In this document: piece by piece, positions 1 through 12,000 of the stretch
How the letters are laid out: every line of letters begins with the position of its first letter
Position numbering within the stretch: position 1 is the first letter of the stretch
Source: Limnoperna fortunei
Lineage: Eukaryota > Mollusca > Bivalvia > Mytilida > Modiolidae
Length of the DNA: 64,000 bases
Assembly: GCA_944474755.1 (NCBI GenBank)
Contig: OX104118.1
Coordinates: 74,913,865 to 74,977,864 of the forward strand
Reading direction: 5' to 3'
Notes under the pieces: model-generated
Told to the model about the DNA's origin: nothing
The model's database searches: none
Seen by the model: the letters and a program-made list of their open reading frames with translations, nothing else
Made by a program: the position numbers and the translations under genes

Positions 1-50
1 CAGTTATATTCCTGGGACATTTTCTGAACAGCAGGCAAATAGGATATTAG
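1..50 (+). CDS. Copy A exon 2 (3' end only)
   Basis: The first 50 bases match the end of exon 2 in copies B (27075-27188) and C (61125-61238). They encode the winged-helix stretch SYIPGTFSEQQANRIL, with a GTAAGA donor at 51. The exon ends in phase 1. Confidence 0.85.
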   Translation, partial: VIFLGHFLNSRQIGY

Positions 51-3000
51 GTAAGATAAAGAATTAAGTCTTATTTGATGGGGTCTTGGATTGTTTTAAA
101 GGTGTGTCTGTCCCCAGTTGGCTTGACACATTAAAGTAAATTTTGTGGTTATATCAATTGAAACCCATTCTAGTAGCCTTTGTTAATAGCAATAAATGAC
201 AGTGACCTTTGTAAATAGCAATACAAAATAGTGACCTTTGTTAATAGCAATACACAATAGTGACCTTTGTTAATAGCAATACACAATAGTGACCTTTGTT
301 AATAGCAATACAAAATAGTGACCTTTGTTAATAGCAATACAAAATAGTGACTTTTGTTAATAGCAATACAAAATAGTGACCTTTGTTAATAGCAATACAC
401 AATAGTGACCTTTGTTAATAGCAATACAAAATAGTGACCTTTGTTAATAGCAATAAATGACAGTGACCTTTGTAAATAGCAATACAAAATAGTGACCTTT
501 GTTAATAGCAATAAATGACAGTGACCTTTGTAAATAGCAATACAAAATAGTGACCTTTGTTAATAGCAATAAATGACAGTGACCTTTGTAAATAGCAATA
601 CAAAATAGTGACCTTTGTTAATAGCAATACAAAATAGTGACCTTTGTTAATAGCAATACATGATAGTGGCCTTTGTTAATAGCAATATATGATAGTGGCC
701 TTTGTTAATAGCAATACACAATAGTGACCTTTGTTATTAGCAATACACAATAGTGACCTTTGTTAATAGCAATACACAATAGTGACCTTTGTTAATAGCA
801 ATACAAAATAGTGACCTTTGTTAATAGCAATAAATGACAGTGACCTTTGTAAATAGCAATACAAAATAGTGACCTTTGTTAATAGCAATAAATGACAGTG
901 ACCTTTGTAAATAGCAATACAAAATAGTGACCTTTGTTAATAGCAATACAAAATAGTGACCTTTGTTAATAGCAATACATGATAGTGGCCTTTGTTAATA
1001 GCAATATATGATAGTGGCCTTTGTTAATAGCAATACACAATAGTGACCTTTGTTATTAGCAATACACAATAGTGACCTTTGTTAATAGCAATACACAATA
1101 GTGACCTTTGTTAATAGCAATACAAAATAGTGACCTTTGTTAATAGCAATACAAAATAGTGACCTTTGTTAATAGCAATACACAATAGTGACCTTTGTTA
1201 ATAACAATACACAATAGTGACCTTTGTTAATAGCAATACACAATAGTGACCTTTGTTAATAGCAATACACAATAGTGACCTTTGTTAATAGCAATACAAA
1301 ATAGTGACCTTTGTTAATAGCAATAAATGACAGTGACCTTTGTAAATATCAATACAAAATAGTGACCTTTGTTAATAGCAATAAATGACAGTGACCTTTG
1401 TAAATAGCAATACAAAATAGTGACCTTTGTTAATAGCAATACAAAATAGTGACCTTTGTTAATAGCAATAAATGACAGTGACCTTTGTAAATAGCAATAC
1501 AAAATAGTGACCTTTGTTAATAGCAATAAATGACAGTGACCTTTGTAAATAGCAATACAAAATAGTGACCTTTGTTAATAGCAATAAATGACAGTGACCT
1601 TTGTTAATAGCAATACAAAATAGTGGCCTTTGTTAATAGCAATACACAATAGTGACCTTTGTTAATAGCAATATATGATAGTGGCCTTTGTTAATAGCAA
1701 TACACAATAGTGACCTTTGTTAATAGCTATACATGATAGTGGCCTTTATTAATAGCAATCCATGATAGTGGGCTTTGTTAATAGCAATCCATGATAGTGA
1801 CCTTTGTTTATAGCAATCCATGGTAGTGACCTTTGTTAATAGCAATCCATGATAGTGACCTTTGTTAATAGCAATCCATGGTAGTGACCTTTGTTTATAG
1901 CAATCCATGGTAGTGACCTTTGTTAATAGCAATACATGGTAGTGACCTTTGTTAATAGCAATACATGGTAGTGACCTTTGTTAATAGCAATCCATGATAA
2001 TGACCTTTGTTAATAGCAATCCATGATACTGGCCTTTGTTAATAGCAATCCATGATAATGACCTTTGTTTATATCAATCCATGATAGTGGCCTTTGTTAA
2101 TATCAATCCATGATAGTGGCCTTTGTTAATAGGAATACATGATAGTGGCCTTTGTTAATAGCAATACATGATAGTGGCCTTTGTTAATAGGAATACATGT
2201 TAGTGACCTTTGTTTATAGCAATCCATGATAGTGGCCTTTGTTAATAGCAATCCATGATAGTGGCCTTTGTTAATAGCAATACATGATAGTGGCCTTTGT
2301 TAATAGCAATCCATGATAATGACCTTTGTTTATAGCAATACATGATAGTGGCCTTTGTTAATAGGAATACATGATAGTGACCTTTGTTTATAGCAATCCA
2401 TGATAGTGGCCTTTGTTAATAGCAACCCATGATTGTGGCCTTTATTAATAGCAATACATGATAGTGGCCTTTGTTAATAGGAATACATGATAGTGACCTT
2501 TGTTTATAGCAATCCATGATACTGGCCTTTGTTAAAAGCAATCCATGATTGTGGCCTTTGTTAATAGCAATACATGATAGTGACCTTTGTCAATAGCAAT
2601 ACATGATAGTGACCTTTGTCAATAGCAATACATGATCGTGGCCTTTATTAATAGCAATCCATGACAGAGGCCTTTGTTAATAGCAATACACGATTGTGAC
2701 CTTAAAAGAAATCCATAATAGTGAACTTTATCTGGGCTGCCCACTGTATACTACTGGACAACAAGCATGATCCACTTAAATCTGTACTGTATTTTATCTG
2801 GGCTGTCCACTGTATACGAGTGGAAAAAAGCAGGATCCACATAATGTGTATTGAATCTGACACAAAATGAACTACCAGTGATTTATTGTATTTATAGCTC
2901 TATCACCATATTGTACTTCAGATGAGGATTCTGATGAAACCTTGAGGAGGACCCTAATACCCATTGTACAGCGTAATGTAGTACAGTATGATACACCTAC

Positions 3001-6000
3001 ACAGAGGTTTGACATACATGGAATACTGAGGGACTGCATATCTGAGTTCCAGAAAATACAGAACTTACCTGGTAATCCCTTATTTTGCATGTTTAAAACA
3101 TTGTTGTGATCTCTGTAATCAACATTAAGACATGTGTGTCTGATATACAGACTATTTTGAGTTCAGGCATTTTTTAGGAGCAAAAAAACTAATTTATTGT
3201 GCTATGCATACTGATTTTGCTACATATATTTACAGACAATACTTCTAAACAATATCAGTGGAATAATAGTATAGATTTTGACTGTTGGTTGCTACTGTGT
3301 CAACACTGGGTTTTGAGTTTGGTCTAAGCATACTTTAGGGGACTCGCCACCTATACATACATTTATTACTTACCTTAACCCTACCCTTACCCTAAAACTA
3401 ACCCTAATTATAATGCAGTTCTTGATGTAACGTCAATTCTGATTGGATAATGTGAATAATTTCATGGCATCAATTCCACGATTGATGCTGTCAGATTTTA
3501 ACGCAAGCGCAGACATTATTTCCGGCAATTAAAAAATTCCAGTTTAATCAGTTAATTTAGTTTTTTATTGCCATAGCATTAGAATGGAGATAACTGTATT
3601 GTATTTGAAGATTTGCCGGCTTCAATTGGTGATTTGATGGTCGGAAATATCCGTTTAATGGCTCCGCTTATGCGTCGCCAATAAACTCTATTTCCGACCA
3701 TCAAATCACCAATTGATGCTGGCAAATCTTCAAATACAATACAGTTATCTCCTAAACCTAACCCTAACCTAACCTATGATGATTTGGGCCATCTAAATGA
3801 TATGGGTGCCCTAAGTATACTTAGGTCATGAGTTCGAGCTTGACTCAAACCTTAATTTTCGTGCATTCCCTTTTTTTAAGCACAAGTTGAGATTCTTTTC
3901 AGTTACTCTCCTATAATGAGAACAAACTGTTGTACAATCAAACAAAACAAAATGTTTCACTTTGTTTTAAAGAAGTAAGAACTAGGTACTGTAAGATGTT
4001 TGCTGAAATTATGAAGGACATTGCTAACAAAACAGATAATCACCAGTACACAAAGGCCCTGTGCATGTATAACATGGAACAGCAGAACTTCCAGAAGTTA
4101 ATGACAGATGTGATACACACAACAGAGGACACATACCCAGTATATGTAGATCTGGCCACTACGGCTTTCCCTACCATGACCAGATTTGTAGGAGGTAAGT
4201 CAATGTTTGATCTTTGATCTTTTGAAAGCTTGTTTAATGTAGCTTTGATACATTGACCATATAAATGCATTACACTGGGAGCCCTATAGTCATTACTCTA
4301 ATATCAAAATTTATTTAAGGATTAACTACAAAAAATATTTTCTCCATCGAGGGATAACAAAATTTCCGTTTAGCACATTGTATAATCCACGTAGCGTATT
4401 ATATTAAATGTGCACAACGAGAATTTTGTTATCCCTCGATGGAGAAAATTTTTTTTGTAGTTAATACTTATAAATAAATTCCAACAGTAGAATAAACTAA
4501 AAATTTTAGTTTGTAACTGGACATTTTTTTAAAAAGAGATCAACACAAAAACTGTTAGTTTCCCCGCGGAGTAATATATGACGTCAGAGGGTGCGTGTCT
4601 CCATGACGATCCAAATTTTTTTCCATCCTCAGATAGAAAATATTTTCCAGCCAATCAAAAGTCAGTATTCTCTCAAAATTTATTTATTTAGTTATAGATA
4701 TGTTTGTTGTGAAGTAAATAACTTTTAGTACTCCAGGACTTATGCAAAATATGTGCTTATATAGCTTGTTAATGTGACTCCTAATCTACCATAGAGACAG
4801 ACACATAAGAATAGAAGACAACGGGTATTTTATTTCTTTGTTTTTTTTCAGTGCATTCCTTTGCTTTCATAGAACAAGTGCTAAGTCTGACAAGGATAAA
4901 TAAATCAGAGTTAGATGAAGCTTTTGTTAGTGTAACATATGGCAGTGTTCTGACAAATCTAAAGGTTAGTACTCCATTGATTATAGACCAGCGACAAATC
5001 ATACAGTGAGACGTAAGAAAACCAATTATTGTAATTGATTCAGTAATATTAATTGAATTATATATAGTAATCAGTAAAACACTACAATTACCAATAATCA
5101 AAAGGTTATCAGTCAGATACCAACTTCAATTATATTGGTAATCAGCCAGATTTTAAGGGTAATGATATATTATACAAATACATGGTAATCAGTCACCAAT
5201 TATAATTGTATGGTAATCAGACAGATTCTAAGGGTAATGATATATTATACAAATACATTCGTACATTTTTCGTACATCTAGTCATATATTTTACATAATT
5301 TACATTTTACATATATTATACAAATACATTCGTACATTTTTCGTACATCTAGTCATATATTTTACATAATTTACATTTTACATCTATAATCTTATAACTT
5401 TTTGGAGGAAAGAACTTAACATGTTAATGTATTTGTGCTGCTGTTCAGTCCCATATCCCATATTATTTGTTTACTAGTATTTTAATGTTGAAAAAGAAGG
5501 TTACTATAGGTTGTTGGAACGTTCATGGTTTATTTTATAGAGAAGATGGAAGTAGGTTTTGCAAGCTTAACGATAGAGATTTTTGCTCAAACATAAAATC
5601 TGATATAATGTGTTTGATAGAATCTAAAGCTGACCAAGATGATGTTTTATGCCTTGATAAATACACCTTATTAAGTAAAAAAATCCGACCACGACAAGGG
5701 AAAACTATACATGGTGGAATAGTAGTTTATGTAAAACATGAAATAGTTAAAGGAATCTCTCCCCTCAAAACCGACAGCCCTGATTACATATGGATAAGAT
5801 TAGATAAATCATTTTTTAGTTATTCATCAGATATTTATATTTGTTTTGTTTATAATCCACCCTCTCAATCCAGTTATTCAAAATCACATAGGAATAATCA
5901 AACAATTTTTGAAAAAATAGAACAGGATATGAGCAAATACTCAAATTTAGGCGAAACTGTTATTATGGGGGATTTAAATGCCCATATAAGTGAATACGAC

Positions 6001-9000
6001 TCGGACTATATAATAGATGATCAAAATGATAACTTTCAAGATTTTCTCCCTGCAACATATTTGGCCGACAATGTCCTTAAAAGGAGATTTTCCTTAAAAA
6101 AAGATATAAGAACTGACGAATATGGCCGAAACTTATTAGACCTCTGCGTTTCTACAAGAAGCCGAATTTTAAATGGCAGAACATTAGGGGACACAATAGG
6201 CAAACCTACTTCCCATCAATATAATGGTAGCTCTGTAGTTGACTATTGTATTGTTAGTAATCGTATGTTAAAAGATGTTAGCTACTTTACTGTAAATGAT
6301 TTCACTGTACACTCTGATCACTGTCCAATCAACTTATGTTTATCGCTTAGCTATGCCGTGTTTAACCCAAAACTCGAACGAACACCTCCGAAGGGTCTTA
6401 AATGGGATTCTAAAGTCGAAAAATGTTATATGAACTTGATGAATTCTAACGATAAAATTTCAGCCACTAATAATTTCAAAAACAAAATTCTCAACCAAGA
6501 CAGAAACGGAGTTGATGAAGCCACATATGATCTAACCAACATTTTTAATATCGTAACTGATAAAATAAAAATAGAACTTAATATCCCGATCAATAAAAAG
6601 AGGAACGCTAAAAGAAGAAAACGTAAACGATCAAATCCTAGTTTTGACTCGGAATGCGAGGCTATGTACAGAATTTTAACCCAAATGTCGCGCTCAGTCT
6701 CAAAGAGCCCGTGCAACTTTGAGAAAATAAAAATGTATTATTCGCTTAAAAGACAATTTAAGAGACTTGTGCGAAAAAAGACAAGACAGTATAAGGCAAA
6801 AATACTAGACAATCTTCTTGATATGGAAGATAAAAACCCCAAAGCCTACTGGAACATAATTAACAAATTCAAACAGTCCGAAGATGATGGCGGTGATCAG
6901 AGTTCAAACATTCCCTCTGACGAATGGTGTAGATATTTAAAAAACTTGCTAAATGTCAACATCGATAATGAATTACCAGACGAAACTTTGTGTGACAAAC
7001 TGAATAACTTTAACCCCTATCTCGACCATGAAATATCCATGCAGGAAATTTCAAAAGCTGTCAAAAGCTTGAAAAACAATAAAAGTGTTGGGTTTGATTG
7101 TATAAGTAATGAAATGTTAAAGCACTGTGATGTAGATTTGCTTCAATGCATTTGTAAACTGTTTAATCTAATATTGAAGTCCACTGTTTTTCCTAGTAGC
7201 TGGACCGAAAGCATGATTAAGCCAATATTTAAATCCGGTGATATACGAAACCCGGGAAATTATAGAGGAATAGCAATTTCAAGTTGCTTGAGCAAGCTCT
7301 TTGTTAAAATTTTATGCAACCGTTTAGACAAATTCGTAACCGAGAACAATATCTTACATACCAATCAAATAGGCTTCAGAAGGAATAACCGATCGATTGA
7401 CCATGTTTATACTCTTAAATCTATAGTCGATAAAATGTTTAGAGCAAAAAAACGCCTGTATTGCTGCTTCGTTGACCTTAAGAAGGCCTTTGATACTCTA
7501 AGAAGAGACTATCTATTTTTGAAGTTATACATACAAGGTATCAATGGAAATTTAGTAAATTTAATAAAGGATATGTACAAAAATGTAACATACTCAATCA
7601 AACTCGAATCTGGTCTAACCGATCCGTTTTGTTCAAACATAGGCGTTAAGCAAGGATGCATATTAAGTCCTTTGCTCTTTAATCTCTTTATGAATGATTC
7701 CCCAAACCGATTAGGTTCTAACTGTGAACCGATTACTATAGGCGACACCACTTGTAATTGTCTTATGTACGCAGATGACATTATTTTAATTTCTCAGTCC
7801 CAAGAGGGTTTGCAAAATTGCCTCTCTACGCTTGCGTTGTATTGTAAAGAATGGAATTTAAAGGTAAATACCGAAAAAACCCAAGCTATGGTCTTTAATA
7901 AAACGGGGAAGCTACTTAAAAATGTTAATCTTTTATATGATAACACGCCAATAAAAACAGTGCAAGAATACAAATACCTTGGTCTCTTAATGAGAGCATC
8001 GGGCTCCTTCACTAACGCTGTAGATAATCTGAAGAAAAAAGCACTAAAAGTAATTTTTCTGATAAAGCGGAAGTTCCAGAGCCATCGCAATAATTCCCAA
8101 CTAATGCTTAAATTATTTGACTCGTGTGTGAAACCAGTTTTAATCTATGGAAGCGAGCTGTGGGGACCATATATATTGAATTTAGACAAAAAACTCACTT
8201 CCGATAAAAATAACGCCTTAGAAGATTCCTTCCTCAGCTTTATCCCGGAAAAAATACATATCGGGTTTTGTAAATTCGTGTTAGGGGTAAACAAGTATGC
8301 TTCCAATATAGCCTCAATGGCTGAATTAGGCCGTTATCCAATATCCATCTCTGTTATATTACAGTCTATAAAATACTGGTTATACTTATTCAAAGATTCT
8401 GACAATAACGGTAAACTAGCATCTAGAACAGCGGAATGTATTGACGAAACTTGCCCGAGTTCATATAACAAACATATTCTTGAACTGCTCAAAACAATGG
8501 GATTTATCCATGTGTGGAATAATAAGGGTACTACGTCGGAAGCCAAGCTCGTATATGCGTTAAGAAAGAAATTTGAAGAAAGATACAACAAATACTTCTT
8601 CTCCATCCTCTCTTCTGATGATAATAACAAACTTCGCACATATAACACACTGAAAAAAGAATATAAACCTGAAACCTATACACAACTGAATGTACCAAGG
8701 CAACATATTAAACTTTTATCTAAATTACAAATTTCAAATCATAATCTTGAAATTGAAAGGGGGCGATACAATAAAACTCGGCCAAATGAACGTCTCTGCA
8801 AATCATGCAAAGCTAATAAAATAGAAGATGAATTCCATTTCATCTGCGAGTGCGACTTGTTCGAAAATTCACGAAACTTATTCTTCAAAGATATATCTGA
8901 AATGGTATTCGAATTCCGAAACTTTAATATCCTTGAAAAATTCAAATATTTAATGAATGCGTCTGAAACTGATGTTTTAATCAGATTCTTTTCATTCTTG

Positions 9001-12000
9001 GAAGATTGTATGAATACTCGAAATTCGTCAGAGGGAGTGGCTAGGTCATAATAATAACTATATGAATGTTATATGTTCCGTGTCCTTTGTTATTACATGA
9101 TATTCTGTCTATTGTTGTATGTTGTTTCCTTTTCAGTGATGATCCTCTGTAATGGATTTTAGACTGAATAAATTAGTTAGTTAGTTAGTTAGTTACATGG
9201 TAATCAGTCACCAATTATAATTGTATGGTAATCAGCCAGATTCTAAGGGTAAAGATATATTATACAAATACATGGTAATCAGTCACCAATTATAATTGTA
9301 TGGTAATCAGCCAGATTCTAAGGGTAAAGATATATTATACAAATACATGGTAATCAGTCACCAATTATAATTGTATGGTAATCAGACAGATTCTAAGGGT
9401 AATGATATATTATACAAATACATGGTAATCAGTCACCAATTATAATTGTATGGTAATCAGACAGATTCTAAGGGTAATGATATGTTATACAAATACATGG
9501 TAATCAGTCACCAATTATAATTGTATGGTAATCAGACAGATTCTTAGGGTAATGATATATTATACAAATACATGGTAATCAGTCACCAATTATAATTGTA
9601 TGGTAATCAGACAGATTCTAAGGGTAATGATATATTATACAAATACATGGTAATCAGTCACCAATTATAATTGTATGGTAATCAGACAGATTCTAAGGGT
9701 AATGATATGTTATACAAATACATGGTAATCAGTCACCAATTATAATTGTATGGTAATCAGACAGATTCTTAGGGTAATGATATATTATACAAATACATGG
9801 TAATCAGTCACCAATTATAATTGTATGGTAATCAGACAGATTCTAAGCAAAATTATAAGGTAATAAGAAAGATAAAATGTAACATAATATGGTAAATAGA
9901 CAGATGCCAAATAAAATCACATAATTATCAGACAGATACTAAGTGCATATGGTAACCGGACAGGTGACAAGTCCAATATGATATTCAGACTTATAGCAAG
10001 TGCAATTTGATTGTAATCAGGGAAATAATAAGAACAATGATATGGTAATCAGATACCAATGCACTTACATGTATAATTTTTATCAGACAGATACTAAGTG
10101 CATATGGTAACCGGACAGGTGACAAGTCCAATATGATATTCAGACTTATAGCAATTTGATTGTAATCAGGGAAATAATAAGAACAATGATATGGTAATCA
10201 GATACCAATGCACTTACATGTATAACTTTTATCAGACAGATACTAACAGTATTTAGGTAATTGGACATTCACTGAGTACAGTTAGAATTATATTATTCAG
10301 ATACCATATCTAATTATATACTAATAAGATATGACTGCAATTAAAATTAAATTTTTATCATGAGATATTATGGTAATCAGACAGATACTACAATTATTAT
10401 AATAATCAGAAAGACACAACTGTTGTCTTATTAAAATTGTAAATAATTGTCTTCTGAACTTGAATGACACATGAACCAACCTTCATATTACAGTAGGCAT
10501 TTGTCATATAAATCTCAGACTACAATGAAATCACATTTTTATTAAACATTTAATAGTTAATAAATCTTAAAATCCTTTGAAAAGTACTTATTTTAAGGAA
10601 TTAATATTTGAATTCTCAGAAACTGTTTAACACGTATACATTTTATTTTCAAAGGGAAACTTTATAGATGGAGAAAAGAGTTATCAGTTCGCAATAACTG
10701 TGATGTCTAAGTATCATATACACAAAGGTTTGATGCAGGCCAGAGCACACCAAGGTCTTGGTTGGAATCTTGGATCTCAAGGCAAATCATTGGCGGCTAT
10801 AAGGTATACAGCAATCCCTATCTGTCCCATACAATGCCCTCTAGAGAGGCCATTTTCTCTCTAATGGCCACATCACAGAACATTCATATTGTATCTTAAT
10901 AAAAATATCCTTCTTGCCATTTAATAAGGCCATGTTTTCTCAAATATGTGTCACTGCTTGCAAGGTGCGCTTGAATCCAGTCTTAATTTATAAGGATTGT
11001 CAGTTTTCCTACCATAGGTTGGGGTTTTCTCCTCGTACTCAAATTTCCTCTCCCAATAAACAATAAAAACTGAACGCTATGATATACTAGTAGGTGAAAA
11101 AATTCCTGAAAGTGGTGTTAAACACTATTCAAACAAACAAAAAACTAATTTAAGTGCTGTTTTAAGTGTGGGACACCTTCATGTTCTTCACAAAATTTTT
11201 TGTGTGTAAAAAATAAAATAATTTCAATGTAAGATTTAAATTGGTTCCCCAAATTTTGTGATTTAAACATGTTATCTTTCTATCAGGTTGGCAGCTTCAA
11301 TTTTAATTTTAGCTGAACATATCTTGAAAACAAATGTGCATTTACAGAAATTTTTTAATTTAGTTGTACTAGCTTTAGAAACTGTAAGAAATCAAAGCTT
11401 GACAGGGATTTTCTCTTCTGTTTCATGAAGTTTGGCAAGTACAGATAATACGAATATTTATTTACTTTATACATTTATTGCTTTTTAGTACAATGCTAAA
11501 TTGTGTCTGTGTGTACTATATACTGAGAACCCTTGTCACAGGCACCAAAAGTGCATTGGGATTTATGCACCATTCAAGTGTTTTACAGATTGGTTGGTTG
11601 GGTTAAATGAGTTTACAGTGCATTTTTCAGCCATATTGTTGCATCCAGTTTTTATTAGGGTAGGAAGCCAGAGTACATGTACTTGGAGAAATCCACATAC
11701 CTTCGTTGGAAAATGGGCAGTTCTTGTAGATTAAGATTGAAGTCAAGCACACATCACCCACAGTAAGACTGTAACCAGCAACTTCAGTGTTGACAGGCAT
11801 ATGATCCAGAGTACATGTCTAACTACCTGAACCTCTCGGACATCTAGGCCCAGGTGACTGGAGAAACTACATGTATACATATTCTTGATAGAAGGAAACA
11901 TTAGTTATATGCATTCAAACTGTCATGTCTAACCAGCCAACCATTTGGAGTGGACGTTGCTGGACAAAACCATCAACCTGTCTCACCAGCCGCCATCTAT

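Noticed and set aside
1314..1932. Minus-strand ORFs of 70 codons in the minisatellite
   Set aside because: A 29-bp period rotates through three frames, giving stop-free periodic peptides by chance. There is no domain and no conservation in copies B and C.
175..2731. CRISPR-like regular repeats
   Set aside because: Units are directly abutting with a 29-bp period and no unique spacers; the genome is eukaryotic. It is a minisatellite.
2872..3090. Minus-strand ORFs over exons 3 and 4 of copies A and B (also 4040-4270, 28984-29172, 29805-30008)
   Set aside because: They are antisense shadows of conserved sense exons with matching splice phases; the sense frame explains the conservation.
3360..3780. 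Interstitial telomere
   Set aside because: Only short degenerate CCTAACCC runs occur, inside a foldback element; there is no regular TTAGGG array.
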